Assembly (NCBI RefSeq): GCF_001186125.1 | Contig: NW_014040288.1 | Span: 42,028-69,527 of the forward strand | Reading direction: 5' to 3' | From: Sphaeroforma arctica JP610 | Taxonomy: Eukaryota; Opisthokonta; Ichthyosporea; Ichthyophonida | Length of the DNA stretch: 27,500 nucleotides | Part shown: in pieces, positions 11,197 to 19,940 of the stretch | How the letters are laid out: each line of letters starts with the position of its first letter | Position numbering within the stretch: the stretch's first letter is position 1 | Position numbers and translations under genes: made by a program | The notes under the pieces: generated by a model | The model's database searches: none | What the model saw: only the letters and a program-made list of their open reading frames with translations | What the model was told of the DNA's origin: nothing

Positions 11197-11526
11197 AACA
11201 ACTGGTGGGCGGATGCAAACATGATTGACCTGGCTGACAGGCTTAATGTATATACAGATGAAGAAACGTTTTTAATAAATGCAAATAATTTAAATTACCA
11301 ACCTTTATCCTTACTTCCCGCACCACGAGACCAACGCTTACACATTGATATGCAAATTAATAGCAATACATACAATACACTAGTAGACTCGGGCGCACAA
11401 CGCTCATGCATGGACAAGAGTGTAGTAACATAACTATATCTTTCCGTCAGAGCGCAACCGGGTTATATACAACTGGCACAAATAGATACAAGATTACAAC
11501 GCACAGGATCAACTGAAGTTTGTGAC
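11197..11526 (+). pseudogene. Retropepsin-like aspartic protease remnant
   Basis: In the same frame as the preceding Gag, residues LHIDMQINSNTYNTLVDSGA then QRSCMD show the retropepsin active site DSGA with its preceding beta strands. A TAA at 11431-11433 interrupts the frame. It then continues with LYLSVRAQPGYIQLAQID and TRLQRTGST to about 11526, as expected for the second half of a retroelement protease. The protease would cut the Gag-Pol polyprotein. Protein similarity stops abruptly at about 11527, exactly where an opposite-strand ORF ends. No plus-strand RT follows, so the element was truncated by a rearrangement or insertion. Confidence 0.75.
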
Positions 11527-11527
11527 A

Positions 11528-12166
11528 TTAATTCGTGCTGCTCGTTGCTGTCCAGGAAAAACTCTGGAAGGTGCTGTATTTCCTTCGGAGAGGCTCCGAA
11601 AGTACGATTGGAGACTGATATCCTATCCCAGGTCGCTCAGCTCCTTTGCCTGCGATCGTAAATGATGTCTCATCCTCCGATGATTCCATCGGCTGCAGTT
11701 GTTTCAACCGTTGCTCATACTTCTCCAGTAACTCCTGCTGCTGTCTCATCAACTGTTGGGTTGTTAACTGTCGCGCCTTAGCTTGCTTCGACTGCCGACG
11801 GCGTGGTTTCGGGCGTTTCAGTGGTCGTATTGTCATTGTTGTCCTACGATCGGCTACCTGACTCACCTCCCTGTGTCTGTGATCCTGTGTCTCCTCCTGT
11901 ACTGGCCCCTCCTGTCGCGGTGTGAGTGAGTTGCTCGGTTGTTACTGACGAGTCAAAAGTGCTTGCCGTAATATCTCCTTATTCGCTTGGATTTCAGCGT
12001 CTGTCTGCGTATCCGATATCCCTGCAACGTTCTACGAGTCGGACTTCTCGTGGGGCGTGCCTTGGCTTGCTTCCGGGCGTTTTGCACGACGTGGTTCCAA
12101 GTACTGACGTCCCTGCGTCTCTGGTGCCAGTTGTTGTTGACGTTTACTTTGACGAAGCGATGGCAT
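11528..12166 (-). pseudogene. Gag-like basic, coiled-coil ORF with two nonsense codons
   Basis: One minus-strand frame runs from the ATG at 12164-12166 to TAA at 11528-11530, broken only by TAG 12032-12034 and TAA 11942-11944. The protein starts MPSLRQSKRQQQ and is rich in Gln, Arg and Lys. It has a predicted coiled coil around LTTQQLMRQQQELLEKYEQ and a Ser/Glu patch (MESSEDE). No zinc knuckle or known domain is visible. Such Q/R-rich N-terminal regions are common in retrotransposon Gag proteins, so this may be the N-terminal part of another element whose remainder is lost at 11527. A host protein is possible. Both stops could arise from CAG or CAA by C-to-T change. Confidence 0.5.
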
Positions 12167-13660
12167 AATGATCACCTGGGTTCCTTCTGATATATTCTTG
12201 GCTGTAATCGTAAAGTTATGACCCTTCCCCTGTCAACGCCCGTATTTATATCAACGTCTCGTGTGCGGTAATATGTCTCATCTCGTTCCTTGCTGATACC
12301 AACCTTAACAGTGTGCCTCAGGTCGTTCTATGTTGGCCTCGACCCTAATCTACCATTCGGGTCTTACTCCCGTACCTCGTGTGTACTCTCGGCCTCGAGC
12401 CTTATTTCATGTCGCGTGCCGACTCTTGTAGTTACTCTCGTAATAAATTTCATACGCTCCGTCACTTCACGACCAAACTCCATCTACTCATGCTCGTCTG
12501 ACCTGAACCGTTCTTGTCCGTCGCCGACGTCATCCACTTCTCGAAGCCAAGCTACCATCCGTCTCACTGATGTTCCTCCATCTTCACATAGTCCTATGTA
12601 ACTATCCTCCAGGTTACACCTCATTTCTGTACGTACCATACCCCATGTCTCTTTGTACCGACCGCTTTTCTAAGTATCTACATTAGTCAATTTGCTTATA
12701 GCAATTATCCTTGAGTTATCCGATTCTCTTCACCGTATCACCCTGGTTCCTACAATGCTCTGTACGCATGTGCTATCTCAATGTACGTACTATTCCGAGG
12801 TATTCACATTCCATGTGCCTCTATCCTGGTGTACACACAAATATAGACCTCCTATGTATATTATATATACTCTCTGTTCCCCTCCCTGATATCCTCTTCT
12901 AACCATTGTCACTCGCACTGTTTAGTATTTTACGACACCCATCTTTTTCTTGCATAAGTCACCATTTTCTCTCCATTGTCTGACATCCTAACCTAATTCC
13001 CACGTGTTCGAAGTTTTCAGCGACTTACCAGCCTCAATACTTTTCTTCTTACCTCATCTATTCATTTTTTGTCGGAACGTGTTATCGCTGTCTTCGGAAT
13101 CTCCAACTCCTTCTGTTCGTCTTCATTCGAGATGTCGGTGCTGACCAATATTCTTGATGTCTCATTCGTGTTATTTATCCTGTCTGAATGACTTCGTTGT
13201 TCCATGTCCGGAGGCCTCTCTGCTATCCGCGCCTGTTTCCTTTCCTCTGTCTGTTTATCCTCCCCATAACTTAACCATTGTCTCTGTAATATTCTTTGTA
13301 TATGTATCAGCCTTCGTCGTATTGTCTGGTTTACACTTTGGTTTCGTGGTCCTCCATGCTCCTTGTTGAAGCCGTTTCGTCTCTTCTCCTTAGTAGCTCT
13401 CTCTCTCCTTCGTTGTCAACACTGCTGTCTGATAATAACGACGGCTTACTTGCTTCACTGATGTATATCCCGCTATCAACCGATTCCTGGCTTATATTAT
13501 CTCCCTGTCCTTCCGTTATCGTCATGGGTGGGTTCGACCAAACCCTTAATTATTCTTCTGACATGTCAGCAAAAATCATCGTTGTTTTCGCTTGTACTTA
13601 TCGTACCCTTCCTGGGTTCCTATCTAGATTCCTAGTCTTATTTCTCTAAGATATTCAATT
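12167..13660 (-). other. Degraded coding-like sequence, C/T-rich on the plus strand
   Basis: On the minus strand the sequence is A/G-rich, with short open pieces of hydrophilic protein. One is 13525-13334, beginning MTITEGQGDNISQESVD. Another, about 75 codons between roughly 13290 and 13065, includes YGEDKQTEERKQARIAERPP. Frames change repeatedly and stops are common. This may be an upstream continuation of the Gag-like ORF that ends at 11528, but no domain is recognisable. The apparent plus-strand ORFs here are Ser/Leu/Cys-rich and look like antisense shadows. Confidence 0.3.
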
Positions 13661-13793
13661 CCTGACCAAGCTCTATCAGCTAGTTAAAAAGGTAGTAAAA
13701 CACACTTCAATAACTATATCTCAACGTAACCCCCTTTACAGAGGTTGGTCGTTGGTTATTTGTTGAATATCTTTGGTTCATAAAACCATGTGC

Positions 13794-13822
13794 TTATTTG
13801 ATCAGAAATATTGATCAAATAA
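13794..13822. repeat. Perfect 11-bp inverted repeat with 7-nt loop
   Basis: TTATTTGATCA (13794-13804) and TGATCAAATAA (13812-13822) are exact complements around the loop GAAATAT. The motif could form a hairpin or a binding dyad in the flanking LTR-like sequence. No gene is adjacent. Confidence 0.6.
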
Positions 13823-14021
13823 ACCCGAAACCTAGTTTACAAATTCGATCAAAATAAACCAAACAGCCCTAATCCTGTATTCCTGGCCGCAAACATCCTT
13901 ACTTACATAAGACAAACATAGATAGGGCTCACACAACACATAGACAGCATGTGAGCAAGAAAATAGTTGGCTATGCTGTATGGTGGCGGAAGATATGGTG
14001 AACTAAGATGATGATAGCAAC

Positions 14022-14108
14022 ATGTCTGAAAACGATGAAATAATGCCATTAGTGGATGATGAAGTCAGTGATGACGACATAACTGACCAACGATGTAGAG
14101 GCTGTTAG
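14022..14108 (+). CDS. Small acidic ORF, probable element fragment
   Basis: A 28-codon ORF begins MSENDEIMPLVDDEVSDDD and ends at TAG 14106-14108. Its DDEVSDD sequence recurs in the ORF at 14637-14903, with the shared DNA word GATGATGAAGTC. The context is repeat-rich. It may be the N-terminal scrap of a mobile-element protein. I cannot assign a function, and it may not be expressed. Confidence 0.2.
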   Translation: MSENDEIMPLVDDEVSDDDITDQRCRGC

Positions 14109-14381
14109 AGCATAAAGTAGTAGACTTTAAATAAAGTACAAATGGAAGTGTTTATTTCTGACCTCCCCTTTGGTTTAATACCTTAGGTGTTTGTGCTAGT
14201 GTTCAGCCGCTTGGGTTGGCCAAAATAAAGTCTCTTAACCTTATGCAAAACACTTTAACACATCGATGCTATTATATTTCGACTTCTCTGCAAATATATC
14301 TCACGCTGATCACATGATGCCTTTCCGCATAGGTTGTGACTCACATAGGGACGCAGCTATTTTTAGAATGTTGCGGTTGAC

Positions 14382-14532
14382 AAACTTAATCAACTCTCGG
14401 GAGTCGATTGAGAAACTTAATCAGCTCTCGGGAGTCGATTGAGAAACTTAATCAGCTCTCGGGAGTCGATTAAGTATTAACTCAACTCTCGGGAGTAAAT
14501 TTAGCAACTTGATTAGCTCTCAAGAGTGAGTT
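14382..14532. repeat. 31-bp tandem array of imperfect dyads
   Basis: Units start at 14382, 14413 and 14444, exactly 31 bp apart, followed by two diverged units. Each contains a 22-bp near-palindrome centred on CTCTCGGGAG: AATC...GATT outer arms, with one mismatch and one wobble pair in the first unit. The array precedes a TATAAAT sequence (about 14549) and a GAGAC-CTGTA-GTCTC hairpin, an arrangement like an LTR upstream region. Confidence 0.65.
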
Positions 14533-14636
14533 AACTCTGATGTTTTCTATAAATCAAAGAGGGTTCCTTGCTGTAAAATCTGGTCTGAGACCTGTAGTCT
14601 CTCAGAGGCGGAGAGCTTCCTATATGTAGGAGGCAG

Positions 14637-14903
14637 ATGTGTTTAGAAATCCAAAGACGTCAAGAAGTCAGGTTGAAGGCAGATGGCCATTGTTTTGCCT
14701 TGCAAGTACGTGGCGACTTTCAAAGATTAGCGGGAGCGATCAGTGATGGAAGTATTAATATACTCAGTGGTGCTTACTGGGAGGCGGTAAATACAGTAGA
14801 ACCTAGTATACCAAGCACATATAGTGACCAAAGCATAAGCGATGATGAAGTCTCTGATGACACCAGCAGTGAATGCTACAACCCCATAAGACCACACTAC
14901 TGA
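14637..14903 (+). CDS. Hypothetical 88-residue ORF in LTR-like context
   Basis: The ORF begins MCLEIQRRQEV and ends in an acidic segment (SDQSISDDEVSDDTSSECYN) just before the foldback at 14899-14973. It shares DDEVSDD with the 28-codon ORF at 14022. It follows a TATA-like motif and a hairpin. No family is recognised. Further plus-strand open sequence at 14988-15323 reads into the 369-bp repeat. These may be fragments of one decayed element protein, or chance. Confidence 0.2.
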   Translation: MCLEIQRRQEVRLKADGHCFALQVRGDFQRLAGAISDGSINILSGAYWEAVNTVEPSIPSTYSDQSISDDEVSDDTSSECYNPIRPHY

Positions 14904-14973
14904 TATTATCAATAGCAGTATCGTCTATACCAGCGTATACCACGCCGCTACTGCTGGCGAAAATAATATCAGT
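14899..14973. repeat. 75-nt foldback with 11-bp perfect outer arms
   Basis: ACTGATATTAT (14899-14909) pairs perfectly with ATAATATCAGT (14963-14973). Inside, AGCAGTA pairs with TACTGCT, so the transcript could fold into a two-part stem. It begins at the stop codon of the preceding short ORF. Confidence 0.6.
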
Positions 14974-15238
14974 ACAGGAGAGCACTAGTGTACAGAAACA
15001 CAGTTTCATTCGATGAAGTAGCAGGACACATGTTGCAAATGATCACGTCCTGTAGAGACTCAAAAATATCATTCTGTCAGTTCTTACTGATAAAGCAAGC
15101 TATCAACCTAATATGTCAAAGAGTTAAGCGTATGGCAGCGTGTAGAAGTGATCATACAACTAGCTACAACTCTGCGATTCTTATCAGTCGGTCGGAATAC
15201 CGATTTGAGGTGTACGTATGTCACGCAAGCTGTAGAGT

Positions 15239-15976
15239 ATGGAGAGTAGCAGAAAGACACGAGTCGAAGGATACAATAGACCTCTTCTCAAGTACGGTTC
15301 TCTCAGCTAGGAAAAGTCTCTAGTATGAGAGAACCGAACTGAGTCTTTGTTTGTGTTTTTACTAGACTCAGGATTTACTTGAGTGTTTGTCTCACACGTG
15401 GAGCCCCGGTATAGTTTACCGGTTCTACCGCTAATATTTCTGATGACTCTAATATCATAAATAATTGAACCCTAATCCCAAAACTCAGTATTTGATGATT
15501 TTGTGGTTTTGGTTTTGGATTGGCTTTTGATAATCGGGTCTCTAGATGCTACACCTAAATACATTGGTTTTTATTTGTATATAAAATAATTTAATACAAG
15601 TTCTTTTATGGAGAGTAGCAGAAAGACACGAGTCGAAGGATACAATAGACCTCTTCTCAAGTACGGTTCTCTCAGCTAGGAAAAGTCTCTAGTATGAGAG
15701 AACCGAACTGAGTCTTTGTTTGTGTTTTTACTAGACTCGGGATTTACTTGAGTGTTTGTCTCACACGCGGAGCCCCGGTATAGCTTACCGGTTCTACCGC
15801 TAATATTTCTGATGACTCTAATATCAGAAATAATTGAACCCTAATCCCAAAACTCAGTATTTGATGATTTTGTGGTTTTGGTTTTGGATTGGCTTTTGAT
15901 AATCGGGTCTCTAGATGCTACACCTAAATACATTGGTTTTTATTTGTATATAAAATAATTTAATACAAGTTCTTTT
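15239..15976 (+). repeat. Two-copy 369-bp tandem LTR-like repeat
   Basis: Units at 15239-15607 and 15608-15976 are almost identical; I see only a few substitutions (for example CTCAGG versus CTCGGG). Each ends with an AT-rich TATATAAAATAATTTAA stretch. Each carries two hairpins: CCGGTA/TACCGG (15406-15422 and 15775-15791) and ATTTCTGAT/ATCAGAAAT (15805-15831 in the second copy, imperfect in the first). A diverged inverted copy is at 7027-7348. High identity suggests a recent duplication. No protein-coding capacity is visible. A solo LTR duplicated in tandem is the simplest reading. Confidence 0.8.
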
Positions 15977-17414
15977 TCCAACATTTCCAAAGTGTTCGAA
16001 ATTCACTTTGATGGCTCCAATAGCCTGAGTATTTGGTATGACTCATTTACTTGGACCTATTTGAGACGATAGTAGATGTAGGATATTATAAACTAAATTT
16101 TATAATCTCTGAACTACTACCTATAGGTTTTGGTCTTCCCGCCAATCTCCAAAATCCAACAAGTCTTTTTCTTTTTTTAACTTTTCTTCAGATGGAACTT
16201 TATTTATACTAGTTAATGTATTAACATGACTTACGTTCTTATGTCTATCTACAAATTAGACATGTGGTCATGAACACTTAGTACTTCTAGTGAAAATTAT
16301 TCAATAAAGAACAGCTAGAGGTACGTCCTGTGTGATCGAGGATATTAAGGCTCTTATCAAGAGGCAGTCGCGATCACACAAGCTACCACTGCTAAATCCT
16401 AACTGATTTAAATTGTATTTTAGTTTATATAACATAGTTTAAAACATGGAAATATCCATCGAAGTTTACACTATTCTGTCGACTGTGATGGTGCCATGCT
16501 ACACGCTAGTGAGGCTGCGGTTGCTCACTGACTTCAAAGTGCCTACGCAAAGTTCAATGCGCCGTGTCCTCAGGGTTGCTCGCCACTGAGTTAGAGTCAA
16601 CAGGGTGCTCACCTGTACTCTAAGCATATATATATACTTGCCACACACAACCAGCACTCGTGTAGCTAGACCGCACGATCCACTACTAGGTAGAATTCTC
16701 TGAACCTTCTATATTGGGATCACCACTCATGGGCGGCTTTCTCTGAACCTTCCGCGCTGGGCAATAATGCCGGCCTTGTAATGTTTGATCGATTACAATT
16801 TGTTTGTAATAATATGCTATGTGCGACGCACAGCGCCTTATACGTGTGTGCATGTTGATATTATTTGCATCACCGCGTAGTGTTAAGCTACGACAAGCCA
16901 TACCTTTGCATGATTGATGTTTTGTATATGTCTACCAGCGGTGTGTCAGCTAGTGTGTATGTGTTAGGTATGTTGTATCTTTGCTATAGTAACTTGATCA
17001 AAATAAGTATATTCTATTTAATAATATAACAATAATTGTATGAGGCGCTCTGTTTGGTTGAAAAATTACCTAGAGTGCGTGTATATGTAACTATCCTATA
17101 TACTCGATAGTATACAATCTATCTAATTGTCTGGTCTCGACACGCACATACCTGTAATTTACACCCACAGTTTCTGTGCTGTCAGTTATATTTACATATA
17201 CCGATACATAATACTCTTGTATGTGAATATAAACACGTGCTTGCGCAATGTCGCCGCCTTGGTCATCCATACCACTGACCAAGGCAGCTCTTACCTTAAA
17301 TTATCTGGCATTGCCATCGACTGTACCCCGTGTATTCCGGAAGACGTAATCAACTGGTAGCTTGCTTGTGTCACCAACAATAGCATCCATTTCCGTATTT
17401 GATTGTCGATCCGC
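15977..17414. other. Gene-free AT-rich region with a compound hairpin
   Basis: I see no convincing gene. Short ORFs (a 47-codon one at 16446-16589, and others at 16686-16901 and 17091-17282) lack recognisable features. An ATTATAAA/TTTATAAT inverted repeat lies near 16085. The compound hairpin at 16329-16380 is listed separately. Confidence 0.4.
16329..16380. repeat. Compound hairpin: perfect 10-bp outer and 5-bp inner arms
   Basis: TGTGTGATCG (16329-16338) is the exact complement of CGATCACACA (16371-16380). Between them CTCTT-ATC-AAGAG (16351-16363) forms a second small stem. The whole could be a structured RNA, or the remnant of a small mobile element with terminal inverted repeats. Nothing decides between these. 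Confidence 0.5.
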
Positions 17415-17529
17415 CTATCCTGGGCGAGGCGCAACACAAAACTCGCCGTTGTAATCCGCTTCCAGTCTCGACAAATCCTCTAGTGGTAACTCCCCAACGT
17501 AGTATCCCAGTATCAATCCTTCTTCCGGC

Positions 17530-17722
17530 CACAGCAGCTTCTCCCGCGGCAGCACCAAATCCCCTTCGCAATGAAACAATCCACAGCAATTTCTCTTGCG
17601 GCAGTACCAAAGCCCAATAACAAATAAACGATCTACAGCAGTTTCTCCCGCGGCAGCACCAAAATCCCTTAGCAAACAGCGATTCTTCATCGAGCCATAG
17701 CAAGTCCTCCCACGGTAACGCC
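17530..17722. repeat. Four-copy diverged ~52-bp tandem repeat
   Basis: A ~27-bp core (CACAGCAGCTTCTCCCGCGG followed by CAGCACC, with variants) starts at 17530, 17582, 17634 and 17696. The spacings are 52, 52 and 62 bp. It lies in the tail of the broken gene and accounts for the repetitive peptide there. Confidence 0.65.
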
Positions 17723-17942
17723 ACCGTTCGGCAGTCAATTGACGACCCATCGACAAGCCACATCACGTTGTCGTCAACTTTAGATGTACCACCTTATATA
17801 AAACGTCTTGGTCACCTTCACACCGCCTCATAATTGTTTGCGTTATATTCGTCAGCGCATAGAAAAATTCTCGATTGTAACTGAATGATGTCTCCCGCAC
17901 CATATTATGCATTGTACTACACACAACCTCATCACTAGCCGT

Positions 17943-18156
17943 AGCTCCTGGATATATTATCGTGTGTGTCACCTCTCTGACACCTAAAATGAATTTGTAC
18001 TCTTGTATTGACGTCAGCACCTTGTAAAGAGCTCCGTGTGCGTAAAATAAGCTCCTGGATATATTATCGTGTGTGTCACCTCTCTGACACCTAAAATGAA
18101 TTTGTACTCTTGTATTGACGTCAGCACCTTGTAAAGAGCTCCGTGTGCGTAAAATT
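17943..18156. repeat. Perfect 107-bp tandem duplication
   Basis: 17943-18049 and 18050-18156 are identical by eye except possibly at the last base. Since 107 is not a multiple of three, the duplication shifts the reading frame of the surrounding minus-strand pseudogene. The absence of differences implies a very recent event or an assembly duplication. Confidence 0.85.
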
Positions 18157-18530
18157 CTTCCGGAGTAAAAGATACTTGTTAGTGAACACTTGGGTCCATA
18201 GCAGAATTATCATCTGCACAATAAGCTTTCTCCGTCATGGGTGACAGACCTTGTCGATTGTGTCTACTCTAAGTAACCTGTTTCCGCACATATAGTTGCA
18301 ACAACGTCACCCAGTGCGGTACGTACACCTTGTCCTATCCATTTGTCTCCTGGTCATAGTATACCACAGTTGATTGATTCTGGCCTCTCTACCCAGTCAT
18401 GCACCGGTACTCACAAATCACCCCTTTGCGAGTGTTTGACACTTGTTTGCAATATTTTCTGCACCTTACAAGAACATATTCTTGGAAACATCCGTACTAT
18501 GTTTGTGTGCCATATTTTGTAAATATAAAA

Positions 18531-19794
18531 ATATGTACAATATATATCGTGCATCCCCGCGAAAGATAAACAGCAGCTCCGTCAACAGCATAAATGACTA
18601 GCTGTATTGTCAGTGTTATCGAGGCTGTGTTCGCGAACCAATCATAAGTAATTGTCTATGACACCAGTCGAATAACGTATACTCCGCATCTTCGATATGT
18701 ATCTAATTATATGTGGTGAACCATGCCTCCAGCCGTGCCCCCTGCAGCATAATTAGCCACTGTCACTCAAATAGTCGCACGCCGTATATGCTAGCACATT
18801 GTGTAAGCAGAACTGAGAGTATCCTTACTCCTCTTTCGAATGATCGGAAGGCCTGTAACTGACGGACATCATTCCAAAGTGGGAAAGGTCTGTATCTGAC
18901 GGACATCATTCCAAAGTGGAATGACTGAAGTCAACCTACACATAGGTAATGTCGCCATAAGCAACCTTATACGTCACTGCCAGTCTCTCATATAAAGTTG
19001 TTCCATGCGTCTGGCTGGTAAGTTCAGAACTTGTAGACTTCGGTCGGTACCTGACAAATATTTCGTTAGTCCCTCACCAGCGTATGGTCCGTATTCGTCC
19101 AGACTGTATAATTGCCTTAAGACGAGTCAACCCAATTACGAAAAATTCCCGAAATTTTTGACTTAGTAGCCGAAATAGCAAAATAATCTCCTTTGCGTTT
19201 TGCACATGTGTCATCAGCCCTAAGTTGTCGCTCCGCCTGATATTCCCTTTCATATGTTGTAAGGCCTTATCCAACGCAGATATCGATAGTGAAGTCTCAG
19301 ATAATAAAATAGCCTAGGTTAGCATAGACCTCTGCCTTGGTATTTCATCCGGTTATAAATCAGAGGAAAATTATGCCACCACCTCATCAGTATGCCATGG
19401 CGACTGCAGATGATTTCCAAGTAGTCGTTTCAACAATCGAACACAGGCTTCCTTGCCCACGTTGTAACTTCATTCATTGTGTAACAAAAAATTACATAAC
19501 TAATTGATTTTAGTTAGCTTAACCTGTGAGGAACGTAATGTAATAAATACAGTAGTTCGGTCACTTAAAAATGTGGTCAAAGCTAAGTAACACTTAATAA
19601 AGAGTGTTAAGTCTGAACTAAGTGAACTCAGTCAGAAGTGCCATTGGGAATGGCGCAACTGCTATATTTATTTATCACGATCCTATATGGAACGAGATTT
19701 TCTCTACCATCGGGTTATGTGAAAATATCCGTCTCTATGGTTTCACATGAGTCATCACTTTTCCCTCATTAATTTCTCTATTCCACTAATCGGC
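18531..19794. other. Gene-free region with short tandem duplication and hairpins
   Basis: A 37-bp direct duplication containing CTGACGGACATCATTCCAAAG lies at about 18851-18920 (GACGGACATC at 18861 and 18898). Around 19590-19660 two small hairpins occur (AACACT...AGTGTT and GCCATT-GGG-AATGGC). The 66-codon minus-strand ORF at 19074-19274 has no recognisable feature. No gene can be supported. Confidence 0.45.
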
Positions 19795-19940
19795 CCGGTC
19801 CTCTGGTCCGGTCCTCTAATAGTCTCCTATGTCCGGTCCTCTGGTCCGGTCCTCAAATAATCCCTTAGGTCCGGTCCTCTGGTCCGGTCCTAAATTCCTC
19901 TTTCAGATCCGGTCCTCAGGTCCGGTCCTATATATCCGCT
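19795..19940. repeat. 38-bp minisatellite, four copies
   Basis: Units start at 19795, 19833, 19871 and 19909, exactly 38 bp apart. Each contains CCGGTCCTCTGGTCCGGTCC (CAGG in the last) followed by a variable AT-rich half. The GGTCCGGTCC word therefore recurs eight times. An apparent ORF starting at 19829 is just a reading through this array. Confidence 0.85.

Larger units (their letters stand above)
17415..18530 (-). pseudogene. Unrecognised broken protein-coding gene
   Basis: Minus-strand frames with protein-like composition follow one another. From about 18530 a frame includes HDWVERPESINCG and DKWIGQGVRTALGDVVATIC, with TGA at 18411-18413 and 18354-18356 and TAG at 18264-18266. A shifted frame then has MTEKAYCADDNSAMDPSVH and TAA at 18179-18181. 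Next comes SFTPEEFYAHGALYKVLTSI. The 107-bp tandem duplication (17943-18156) disturbs the frame there. The frame then runs VREVTHTIIYPG, SYNREFFYALTNITQTIM and DQDVLYKVVHLKL to TGA 17763-17765. It continues through a repetitive Cys/Leu-rich tail (GAAAGE, PREKLLW) to 17415. Counting one duplicate only, the central frame is open for roughly 110 codons. I recognise no family. Host gene or mobile-element protein are both possible. Confidence 0.4.

Noticed and set aside
841-12166. Stop-codon reassignment to explain in-frame stops
   Set aside because: All three stop codons occur, frameshifts are also present, and the intact GATA gene has no internal stop codons and ends at TAA. Ordinary pseudogene decay is simpler.
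13296-13649. 117-codon plus-strand ORF
   Set aside because: Ser/Leu-rich, overlapping ORFs in several frames, and antisense to coding-like minus-strand sequence in a C/T-rich block.
7027-15976. Inverted 369-bp repeat copies as terminal inverted repeats of one large DNA transposon (Maverick/Polinton-like)
   Set aside because: The copies differ in divergence, one side is a tandem pair, and the interior holds retroelement Gag and protease plus opposite-strand fragments. No polymerase B, ATPase or capsid gene is recognised.
16446-16589. 47-codon ORF starting MEISIEVYTI
   Set aside because: Short, single, without domain or neighbours. It could be chance.
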